Shown: one piece after another, positions 43,078-50,391 of the stretch
How positions within the stretch are numbered: the stretch's first letter is position 1
Layout of the letters: every line of letters starts with the position of its first letter
Source: Saprospira grandis
GTDB taxonomy: Bacteria; Bacteroidota; Bacteroidia; Chitinophagales; Saprospiraceae
Direction: 5' to 3'
Assembly: GCF_027594745.1 (NCBI RefSeq)
Contig: NZ_CP110854.1
Span: 3,675,501-3,739,500, forward strand
Length of the DNA: 64,000 bases
The notes under the pieces: model-generated
What the model saw: the letters and a program-made list of their open reading frames with translations, nothing else
Database searches by the model: none
What the model was told of the DNA's origin: nothing
Position numbers and translations under genes: made by a program

Positions 43078-44043
43078 GTGAAATTTGAACTCTCGCATGA
43101 TACTATCGCCCGCGCTATCTACGAGCGAGCCTCTACAGAGGATAAGTTACGCCTCAAAATCTTGGGCTTTATCCGAAGCCGCTATCAGTTCTATTTGGAC
43201 AATAAAAATTTATTGACCAAAGAGGACCTCAGCTATATTGACCAAGGCTCTAGAAAGCATTTGCATCGCCTAGATCTTCGCCCAGAAGAAAGAGCTTTTG
43301 TCGATAAATCTAGAAAAGCCGTAGCCAATAAGATTTTCTGGAAAAATTTTCTGGTCGGTAGTATTATTATTATTCTGGCCGCCCTGGCCATTTGGGCCGT
43401 GGCTAGCCGGGCAAAAGTAGAAGAAGCTCGGGCCTCGCTCAAACGCTCTAATGATGAAAATAGGGTGGTCCTCGATAGCCTCAGAAAAGTAAAAAGAAGA
43501 GTAGATTCTCTGGCCCAAACTTTAGAAAAAGGCGAAGGCCTGCTCCAAATTTCAGAAAAAGAAAAAGAAGAGTTAATCAAACAGTTGGTGGCCTCTAGAG
43601 ACTCTTTAGAACAAGCCCTAGAAACGGTAACCGAGGAAAATGTAACCCTTAAAGCTAGAGCCCGGACCTTAGAAGCTCAGACCCAAAGAGGAGGAAGCAA
43701 TAATTTGCAAGAGAAAATCGAGAAAAAAGAAAAAGAACTCAAAAATAGAGAGGCCTCTTTGGTCAAAAGTCAGTCTCGGATCCTTTCCTCTAAGGCACAT
43801 TATGCTTTAGATAAAGATAAAAACCCCAAATTGGCCTTTCAGTTGGCAAGAGAAGCCTATGAAATGGACCCCACAAATACCGAAGCGACCACTGTGCTTA
43901 ATCAAGTGGTCAATTCTAGAAATGATTATATTGGCCAAAGCAATAGCCCAAAACGAAGAGCCGACCAAATTATTCGGACCTATAAAGCCCGCTATGGCAA
44001 ATTAACCAATGCCGCCAAAAAACGGGCCCTAGGAGGCAACTAA
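43078..44043 (+). CDS. SHD-module membrane protein 3 with coiled coil and TPR-like end
   Basis: A 321-residue protein starting at GTG (MKFELSHDTIARAIYERAS). The SHD module spans about 1-85 and a membrane helix about 92-113, followed by a long coiled coil (about 115-240) and a short TPR-like pair (LAFQLAREAYEMDPTNTEA). It is the closest of the three to canonical nSTAND C-terminal sequences. The varied C-termini of the three paralogues suggest different extracytoplasmic inputs joined to one ATPase. Repeat copy 17 follows before the caspase gene. Confidence 0.75.
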   Translation: MKFELSHDTIARAIYERASTEDKLRLKILGFIRSRYQFYLDNKNLLTKEDLSYIDQGSRKHLHRLDLRPEERAFVDKSRKAVANKIFWKNFLVGSIIIILAALAIWAVASRAKVEEARASLKRSNDENRVVLDSLRKVKRRVDSLAQTLEKGEGLLQISEKEKEELIKQLVASRDSLEQALETVTEENVTLKARARTLEAQTQRGGSNNLQEKIEKKEKELKNREASLVKSQSRILSSKAHYALDKDKNPKLAFQLAREAYEMDPTNTEATTVLNQVVNSRNDYIGQSNSPKRRADQIIRTYKARYGKLTNAAKKRALGGN

Positions 44044-44072
44044 ATTGCGCATTGCAGGCCCAAAGGGCCGCA

Positions 44073-44202
44073 GGCTGAGGGATGGAAAGTGGGGCGGCGC
44101 AGCCGCAGACCCAAGTTTTTGAGCGTAGCGAAAAAACTGCAGGGCCGAGCAGACTTGCGAGCCACGACACAGCCCGACCCGCCCACAGGGCGGGGCAGCC
44201 CC
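44073..44202 (-). repeat. Branched GC-rich repeat, copy 17 (GGCTG/CAGCC ends)
   Basis: Minus-strand copy opening GGGGCTGCCCC at 44202 and closing CAGCC at 44073. It forms an apparent 5' extension of the caspase gene frame, which should not be counted as protein. Confidence 0.85.
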
Positions 44203-44232
44203 AAAACAATAAATAAAAAATCTAAAATTCCT

Positions 44233-47166
44233 ATGAGCCAAAAGTTCCATGCCCTTTTTATAGGTATCGATGCCTATAATCCTGCCGTGACCTCCCTAAA
44301 TGGTTGCGTGAATGATGCCCTGTCTATGTTTAAGTATTTGGCCAGAAATCTGGACCGCAATAAATATCAATTTGAGCCCCAGCTTTTGTTGAGCCCCCCG
44401 GAAAGTAAAAAGGAGGGTATTGCCGCCGATTTGCAAAAATATCAATACGATTTTGCTCAGGTTAAGGCTCCTGATCGAAATATTATTTTGTCTAGCATCA
44501 AAAGCTATGTGCAAAAAGTACAGCCAGGCGATACTTTTTTTCTTTTTTACGCAGGCCATGGTTCTACCGAAAAAGCGCATCCTTATTTTGAGGAGTCTCC
44601 AGGGCAGTTGCAGACCTTAGTGGCGGCAGATTCTCGCTCTATTAAAGATGGCAAAAAGGTGAAGGATGTCTTGGACAAGGAAATTCGCTTTTTGATTCGC
44701 CAAATTTGGGTGGCGGGCCAGGAGCAGGTCGATATTGTTTTTGTGCAAGATAGTTGCCATTCGGCGGGAGCAACTCGTAGCGATTTGGAAAAGAAAATGA
44801 AGGAGCTTTCTGGCGTAATGAGCGGGAAAGAGCCAGGGAATACGGCAGAAATGAGCTTTGAAGAAACGCCCGAGGCCCCCGAGCTTGCTACTGAAGATGG
44901 GGGCATGGACTTTTTGAGTGAACTTCAGGAAGAAGGGCCAGAGCCTACAGAAAATAGCGGCGAGGAATTGCTGGTCCAAGCTCGCATGCTCCCCGCCGAG
45001 CCCGAACAATTGGGCCAATATCGCAAAGCGGAAGAAATGGATTTCTTTGATGAAGAGGCCCGCTCGGCCATGAAAGAAGCCGAAGAAACAGCCCGTACAA
45101 GCCGAAGCGCTGGCAGAGGAAGCAGCCGCTCGGCCGCCCCAAGCGCTAGAGGCTCAAAAAAGCCCCCTTTTGAAATAGCTTATCCCGAAGGCAACCAAAT
45201 TCATATGTCGGCCTGTGGAAAAGAAGAGTATGCCTATGAAATTCGGCATGCCGATGGCCAAAAAGGAGGGGTGTTTACCAATACAATTATCAAAATTCTC
45301 TCAAAATATCAGGGAGAGATCTCTTATCATGATTTGTTCAACCAAGCAAAACTGAGCATTGATGGCGCTTTTGAGCAATCGCCTAGTTTGTATGTAAAAG
45401 GTCCAGCTGGTCGGCGTTACGAGCGCTTTTTGGGTGGACAAATGAGCAAAAAAGAGGGAGAAGTTAACCTCATTTATAAAAAAGAGAGTCAGCAATGGCG
45501 AATTGATATGGGCGCCTTTTTGGGCCTGCCTGTTTTGCGTCAAGGCCAATTTATTCCGTTAAAAGCTTATGATCCTGCCCGCCCCAATTTGGTTTTTGAT
45601 GGCCGCATTACTTATGTGATGGCCGAGGCTTCTGTGGTGGAGTTTGAGCAGGCGCCTCCCAGTTCAACCACTGGGTTAAAAGCCTTTGTGGACCAAAAAT
45701 ACAGCAGCCAACAGCTTCCGCTGCATTTGCCCAAGAGCAACCGCTATGAGGTGATTGTGAGTGATAGTTTGCGTCCACATTTGACTGAAAATCAGGCGGA
45801 GGCCAGCTATACTATTGAGCTAAAAAATGGAAATTTCCGTTTTTATCCTAAGGGGCAAGCCGAGGCTTTTGTTGAGTTTGTCTATTACAAAAAGCCAGCT
45901 TTTCGCAGCCTAAACCTGGGCGATTATATCCAGCCGCAGGAAAATGGCCCCAATCAGGACAGTCTTTGGAGCAGATTGCATACGGCTTGGAAAGACAATA
46001 AAGCTAAACCCCGATCTAGCGGACAGGCTTTCTTCAAAATCAATTTAGGATCGGGCAATGGCTTTTTCCTCAATGAATCTGGAGACAGCATCAAAGTGGC
46101 CGAGCAACTAGATCTAGAAGACCTTTGGGTCCCCGATGCCATGCAGGCGCAGCAACAAATTGCGCTTATGCTTTGGACGCTGGGCGAAAAGGCCTATTTG
46201 GAGCCTGAAGCTGGTTTTGACAACCCTTTTAAGCAGCAGATTGAGGCGAGTCCCGCAGCCAATTACTATCGTAAATTTATCGATTGGAATGCTGGGCCAG
46301 AAGCGCCTTATCAGCTTCGTATCGATGATGGCCGCTATTATATTTGTGACGGTAAAAATCCCGAAATTGTACTGCTTAGAGGAACCGCAAACACCTCAGA
46401 GGAGTCCGCCTTTAGCGTTTTGGCCCAATTGCGGAGCATTAGTCGTTGGGAGCAGCTCAAAAGGCTAGAAAACCCTCATCCGGGAGTTAAAAACATGTTG
46501 GCCGATTATCAGTTTAGTTTGAGCTTTAAGTTGCAGAATAACTGGCATACTTTATATATCCGTACGCAAGATCAATCGCCCTTTTACTATTGGGAAGATG
46601 CAGAGGGCCGCAAAGTAGAAAGCCTGAAATTGAGCTACTTATTAGCAGAAGGAGGCTATGAAAAAGAGTTTATGAGCAGCATGATTTTGCGCCAACAATC
46701 TTCTTCTTCGGCCAGTCCAATTTTTGCTTCTACGCTCTTTTTGGGTTATGATTATTCTATCATTTGCAAAACGCCCTTGGGCAGTACCGAATTTGCGGCC
46801 TATGATGCCCAAACGGCCAAAAATAATCAGTTGAAAGTAGATATTGGAGAGCTGAAAAAATATCCACCTATTTTTGATAGCCGACATATTGCTGTGACAC
46901 ACAAAAAGGCCCAAGTAGTCTATAAGTTTTTAGTGGCCTACAAGCGTTTTGATCCCTCGAATTGGCTGCAAGAAGGCCTGCCTTTGCCCAAGGAGAAGGA
47001 CTATGCGGCGAGCAGCTCACAAAACAGAGCGGTATTGTCTCGCAAAAAAGGCGATGGGGCCGCAGATCATCTCGTACTTAGTCTGCCGATCGAGCTCATG
47101 GCCCAAAGCGACCTGCTCAAAGAGCCCATAGACCGACCATTTGATGATCCCCGAAACCGATTTTAA
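44233..47166 (+). CDS. Peptidase C14 (bacterial caspase) with large C-terminal region
   Basis: A 977-residue protein starting at ATG 44233 (MSQKFHALFIGIDAY). The upstream open frame is repeat DNA. The caspase-like domain has catalytic His109 in FFLFYAGHGS and Cys175 in FVQDSCHSAG. The domain is interrupted after residue 180 by an acidic then Ser/Arg-rich insert of about 130 residues and resumes at IHMSACGKEEYAYE and GGVFTNTIIKIL. The insert lies where large and small caspase subunits are joined, and its Arg-rich end would suit self-cleavage of the Arg/Lys-specific kind known for metacaspases; this is inference. Residues 400-977 contain beta-rich repeats that I do not recognise. No signal peptide. 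It is the last gene of the cluster and is followed by a terminator. Confidence 0.88.
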   Translation: MSQKFHALFIGIDAYNPAVTSLNGCVNDALSMFKYLARNLDRNKYQFEPQLLLSPPESKKEGIAADLQKYQYDFAQVKAPDRNIILSSIKSYVQKVQPGDTFFLFYAGHGSTEKAHPYFEESPGQLQTLVAADSRSIKDGKKVKDVLDKEIRFLIRQIWVAGQEQVDIVFVQDSCHSAGATRSDLEKKMKELSGVMSGKEPGNTAEMSFEETPEAPELATEDGGMDFLSELQEEGPEPTENSGEELLVQARMLPAEPEQLGQYRKAEEMDFFDEEARSAMKEAEETARTSRSAGRGSSRSAAPSARGSKKPPFEIAYPEGNQIHMSACGKEEYAYEIRHADGQKGGVFTNTIIKILSKYQGEISYHDLFNQAKLSIDGAFEQSPSLYVKGPAGRRYERFLGGQMSKKEGEVNLIYKKESQQWRIDMGAFLGLPVLRQGQFIPLKAYDPARPNLVFDGRITYVMAEASVVEFEQAPPSSTTGLKAFVDQKYSSQQLPLHLPKSNRYEVIVSDSLRPHLTENQAEASYTIELKNGNFRFYPKGQAEAFVEFVYYKKPAFRSLNLGDYIQPQENGPNQDSLWSRLHTAWKDNKAKPRSSGQAFFKINLGSGNGFFLNESGDSIKVAEQLDLEDLWVPDAMQAQQQIALMLWTLGEKAYLEPEAGFDNPFKQQIEASPAANYYRKFIDWNAGPEAPYQLRIDDGRYYICDGKNPEIVLLRGTANTSEESAFSVLAQLRSISRWEQLKRLENPHPGVKNMLADYQFSLSFKLQNNWHTLYIRTQDQSPFYYWEDAEGRKVESLKLSYLLAEGGYEKEFMSSMILRQQSSSSASPIFASTLFLGYDYSIICKTPLGSTEFAAYDAQTAKNNQLKVDIGELKKYPPIFDSRHIAVTHKKAQVVYKFLVAYKRFDPSNWLQEGLPLPKEKDYAASSSQNRAVLSRKKGDGAADHLVLSLPIELMAQSDLLKEPIDRPFDDPRNRF

Positions 47167-47174
47167 AAAATAAC

Positions 47175-47211
47175 AGAAGGGCTGCCGATGATTTGGCTAG
47201 CCCTTCTTTTT
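47175..47211 (+). terminator. Terminator of the CHAT/STAND/caspase cluster
   Basis: Stem AGAAGGGCTGCC / GGCTAGCCCTTCT (one bulge) with a T-run, nine bases after the caspase stop codon. Confidence 0.85.
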
Positions 47212-47227
47212 TTGAGGGATATTTTTT

Positions 47228-47348
47228 GGGGCCTCCGCTGCGGCTTCGCCTTGCGGCGCTACGTTTCAGGGCTCGCAGGTCTGCTCGGCCCTTCGTCGCT
47301 TTGCTCCTTGGTCTGCGGCTTCGCCGCCCCCTTTCACATCGCTAGGCC
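47228..47348 (+). repeat. Branched GC-rich repeat, copy 18 (GGCCT/AGGCC ends)
   Basis: Common type. Begins shortly after the cluster terminator and is followed by a GGGCC/GGCCC hairpin up to about 47365. It lies between convergent genes. Confidence 0.88.
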
Positions 47349-47374
47349 TGCGGGCCTTTGGCCCTGTACGCTCC

Positions 47375-47941
47375 TTATTTTTTCTCTTGAAAGCCTTCTT
47401 TGCCGCCAAAAAGGAAATGGCTATTGCGTTCTTGTAAAATGGTTTTTTCCTCTGTATCTAGATTTTCTTCATAAGACTGAAATTCATAAACTAGGCCAGC
47501 AGAACTCAAGTTTAGTTGAGCTTGGCTACGGATAATGCTGCTTGGGGCATCTCTATCGCTATATTCGCCAATATAGAGTAGGAGAGGAGGACCAAGGGGC
47601 TGTCCAGCTTCATCTTGCAGTTGAAAATGCAGCAACTCTGAGATTCCGCCTGGCTGAAACTCTGTTTGATAGCGGATAGCCACCGATTGTTCTGCAGTTG
47701 TCCAAACTACCGTTTCGCCTTCTTTACTGGGCCAGCCATTTTCGCTAAGGACCTTAGTTTCTTGTTCGCCCGACTTATAGGCATTAAGGCTTAGGTTTTT
47801 GCTTGGGGCGGCCTCTTCCTTGGAGGGGGCTGGCTCGACCTCTTCCTTAGGGCTAGGGGCTTGTTCTACTTCTTTTTCTGGGCTTGGGCCTTGGCAGGCT
47901 AAAAATAGCAAGAGCAAGGCGGGGAATAAGATTTTTTTCAT
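47375..47941 (-). CDS. Lipoprotein of unknown function
   Basis: A 188-residue lipoprotein with the signal MKKILFPALLLLFLAC (Cys16 acylated), a Pro/Glu-rich linker with three PSxEEE-like repeats (about 18-48) and a beta-rich domain from about 60 to 180. The frame extends four codons upstream (MLLP), but ATG at 47941 begins the signal. No family recognised. Convergent with the caspase cluster and divergent from sucC. Confidence 0.7.
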   Translation of the reverse strand: MKKILFPALLLLFLACQGPSPEKEVEQAPSPKEEVEPAPSKEEAAPSKNLSLNAYKSGEQETKVLSENGWPSKEGETVVWTTAEQSVAIRYQTEFQPGGISELLHFQLQDEAGQPLGPPLLLYIGEYSDRDAPSSIIRSQAQLNLSSAGLVYEFQSYEENLDTEEKTILQERNSHFLFGGKEGFQEKK

Positions 47942-48072
47942 GGGTAAAAGCATTAAAAAGATAGAAAATATAGGCCCCTAAACTAGTGATTTAATTTGAT
48001 TTAGGGCCAGAAAAGAAGGGCATTTTATATAGAGGAAATTAGATAAAAGCTGGAAATTAAAGTTATCCTTTC

Positions 48073-48103
48073 TTTGAAAAGCAGCCGAAATCTTTTAGTT
48101 TTG
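48073..48103 (+). promoter_or_regulatory. sucC promoter
   Basis: TTTG at 48073-48076, a 19-base spacer and TAGTTTTG at 48096-48103 give a full match to the Bacteroidota promoter TTTG-N19-TANNTTTG. The expected start near 48110 gives a leader of about 47 bases. Confidence 0.75.
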
Positions 48104-48156
48104 GGCAACAACAATTGTATCAGACTTCTATTGCTAACCTAATACAACCAATTGTA

Positions 48157-49374
48157 ATGAATCTACATGAATATCAGGCAAAATTGCTCCTCAACCGCTA
48201 TGGTGTGCCTATCCAAAGAGGGGTGCTGATTGAGCAAAAAGAAGATGCCGAAAAAGCTTTCGCTCAGCTCCAAGAAGAAACAGGAACCACTTGGGCTGTT
48301 GTTAAAGCACAAATTCACGCAGGTGGACGTGGCAAAGGCGGAGGAGTTAAATTGGCCAAAAACCTAGATGAGGTGAAGACGCATGTCGACAATATTCTAG
48401 GCATGATGCTAAAAACGCCTCAAACTCCAGGTGGCCTTGAGGGTCCTGGTAAATTGGTTCGTAAGGTACTACTAACAGAAGATGTGTATTACCCCGATCC
48501 TGAAACGGGCGAAATGGATACCAATGAATTCTATATGAGTATCCTAACTGACCGTGCCAAGGAGTGTAATGTGATCGTTTATTCTACAGAAGGTGGAATG
48601 GACATCGAGGAGGTAGCTGAAAAGACGCCTCATCTTGTACACAAAGAGTATGTACATCCTCATTTGGGCCTACAAGGTTTCCAAATGCGCCGCATTGCCT
48701 TTAACTTGGGCCTTAGTGGTGCTGCTTACAAGAGCATGACCAAATTTGTAAACAGCCTTTATGCTGCTTTCGTTGGTGCCGATGCTTCTTTGGTAGAAAT
48801 CAATCCTTGTCTCAAAACTTCTGACAACAAAATCGTTGCGGCTGACTCTAAAGTGTCTCTAGATGAGAACGCTTTGTATCGCCACAAGGACTTGGCAGAA
48901 TGGAATGACGAAACAGAGGAAGATCCTACAGAAGTAGAAGCTAAAAAGTATGGCCTTAACTTCGTTAAACTAGACGGAAATGTAGGTTGTATGGTAAACG
49001 GCGCTGGTTTGGCCATGGCGACTATGGACATCATTAAGCTTTCTGGTGGAGAGCCTGCTAACTTCCTTGATGTTGGAGGTACTGCCGATGCTCAGCGTGT
49101 AGAAAATGCTTTCCGCATTATTTTGCGCGATCCAGCTATCAAAGCTATCTTGATCAATGTATTTGGAGGTATTGTTCGCTGTGAGCGCATTGCTCAGGGT
49201 GTGGTAGATGCCTACAAAAATATTGGAGACATCAATGTGCCTATCGTGGTTCGCCTTCAAGGTAATGGCGCCGACAAAGCGAAGGGAATTATTGATGAGT
49301 CTGGCCTAGCTGTTCACTCTGCAGTAACGCTTCAAGAAGCGGCTGACCTTGTGAATAAGGTAGTAGCTGGCTAA
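48157..49374 (+). CDS. sucC: Succinyl-CoA synthetase beta subunit
   Basis: A 405-residue ATP-grasp subunit that, with SucD, converts succinyl-CoA to succinate with nucleotide phosphorylation in the TCA cycle. It opens MNLHEYQAKLLLNRYGVP and has the nucleotide loop KAQIHAGGRGKGGGVK and LVEINPC. The CoA-ligase part reads FLDVGGTADAQ and NVFGGIVRCERIAQG. The frame extends 14 codons upstream, but ATG at 48157 is the family start. sucD is not adjacent, which is a departure from the usual sucCD pair but is known in Bacteroidota. The promoter matches consensus and codon use is regular, fitting high expression. Confidence 0.96.
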   Translation: MNLHEYQAKLLLNRYGVPIQRGVLIEQKEDAEKAFAQLQEETGTTWAVVKAQIHAGGRGKGGGVKLAKNLDEVKTHVDNILGMMLKTPQTPGGLEGPGKLVRKVLLTEDVYYPDPETGEMDTNEFYMSILTDRAKECNVIVYSTEGGMDIEEVAEKTPHLVHKEYVHPHLGLQGFQMRRIAFNLGLSGAAYKSMTKFVNSLYAAFVGADASLVEINPCLKTSDNKIVAADSKVSLDENALYRHKDLAEWNDETEEDPTEVEAKKYGLNFVKLDGNVGCMVNGAGLAMATMDIIKLSGGEPANFLDVGGTADAQRVENAFRIILRDPAIKAILINVFGGIVRCERIAQGVVDAYKNIGDINVPIVVRLQGNGADKAKGIIDESGLAVHSAVTLQEAADLVNKVVAG

Positions 49375-49397
49375 TTCAATTTAGCTGAAACGAATCT

Positions 49398-49436
49398 AAA
49401 AAAGACTGCTGCTTTATTGTAGCGGTCTTTTTTTAT
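49398..49436 (+). terminator. sucC terminator
   Basis: Stem AAAGACTGCTGC / GTAGCGGTCTTT (two G-T pairs) with a TTTATT loop and a T-run, 25 bases after the stop. Confidence 0.85.
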
Positions 49437-49537
49437 TAGAGTGCTTATTGGACAATACTGTTTGTGGGCAGAGAAAGACTTGGTCCTATCCTTGCAAATA
49501 GTGAATATTATCGAGAATACGCTAAACTTATCCTTCA

Positions 49538-50098
49538 ATGAATTACCTAAAATTATCCCTGCTCTTTTTGGCGCTAAGCCTTCCTTTTTTGGCCTCGGCT
49601 GATCCTTGGGATTGTATGAGCAAAACAGAGGCGGAAGCCCTAAAAACCTATTTGGAAAAAAATCCTTTTATCCTTGATTATTGTGATTGCTGCGATGATG
49701 TGGCTAGAGAATACGATAATAAAAAGGTAAAGGGGTATTTAGTAGAAATTAAGTCTCTAGAAATTGTGCCTTGCTCTTGGGATGCCGAGCGCTATTCGGT
49801 GCAGGTAACCGAACATAAGGTCTGGAGTTCGGGCTATGTAGAAAGAGGAACCTTTGAGCCAGATGCCAAGGTAGATCTAGCTGATTTTCCAGGAGCAGAG
49901 GGACCTTGGCCAGTAGCGGCCAATTATGCTTATACCTTGCAAAAAGGAAAAGCGGTAACCTTATATAAGGTAAACGGCATGACCGATGAAAAAACGGATT
50001 GTCGAGCGCCTTATAGCTTTCCGGCGCCCAAAGCGATAAAGATGGGTTGCTGGAAAAAGCGGAAGTATCGCCGTTTTTATAAAAAGCGCAGAAAATAA
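49538..50098 (+). CDS. Secreted Cys-containing protein of unknown function
   Basis: A 186-residue protein with a cleavable signal peptide (MNYLKLSLLFLALSLPFLASA). It contains a cluster of cysteines (Cys in YCDCCDDVARE and WDCMSK) likely to form disulphides in the periplasm. The C-terminus is very basic (WKKRKYRRFYKKRRK). No family recognised. Single gene with its own terminator. Confidence 0.7.
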   Translation: MNYLKLSLLFLALSLPFLASADPWDCMSKTEAEALKTYLEKNPFILDYCDCCDDVAREYDNKKVKGYLVEIKSLEIVPCSWDAERYSVQVTEHKVWSSGYVERGTFEPDAKVDLADFPGAEGPWPVAANYAYTLQKGKAVTLYKVNGMTDEKTDCRAPYSFPAPKAIKMGCWKKRKYRRFYKKRRK

Positions 50099-50102
50099 GT
50101 TG

Positions 50103-50140
50103 AATACTCAGTAGTTTTGTCTGCTGAGTATTTTTTTTTG
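50103..50140 (+). terminator. Rho-independent terminator
   Basis: Stem AATACTCAGTAG / CTGCTGAGTATT with a TTTTGT loop and nine T, five bases after the stop codon. Confidence 0.88.
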
Positions 50141-50178
50141 GTCCAGCAGGGGCGAAGCCCCTTGGCCGCAGGCCAAAC

Positions 50179-50290
50179 GGCCTAGCGATGTGCAGCAGTG
50201 GCCGCAGGCCAGACCGAGCCAGCTTGCTGGCGAAGGGCCGAGCGAATAGCGAGCTGCGAAACGTAGCGCCTGCCGCAGGCAGGAGGCCCC
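50179..50290 (-). repeat. Branched GC-rich repeat, copy 19 (GGCCT/AGGCC ends)
   Basis: Minus-strand copy. Its first hairpin is CCTGCC/GGCAGG where sister copies have CCCGCC/GGCGGG, a compensatory pair change. Hairpins GGGGC/GCCCC and GGCC/GGCC precede it at 50150-50178. Confidence 0.88.
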
Positions 50291-50391
50291 AAAAAATCGA
50301 GAATAGTTAAAAAAATAACAGCTTTGCTAAGTCTATTTAGGAAAAAAAGGCGTTAAAATAAATCCCTATAGCTTTACCATATTCAAAACAG

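Noticed and set aside
38477..47166. Cluster as an integrated mobile or phage element
   Set aside because: No integrase, transposase, tRNA end or attachment repeat was seen, and composition and repeats inside the cluster are like those of its surroundings.
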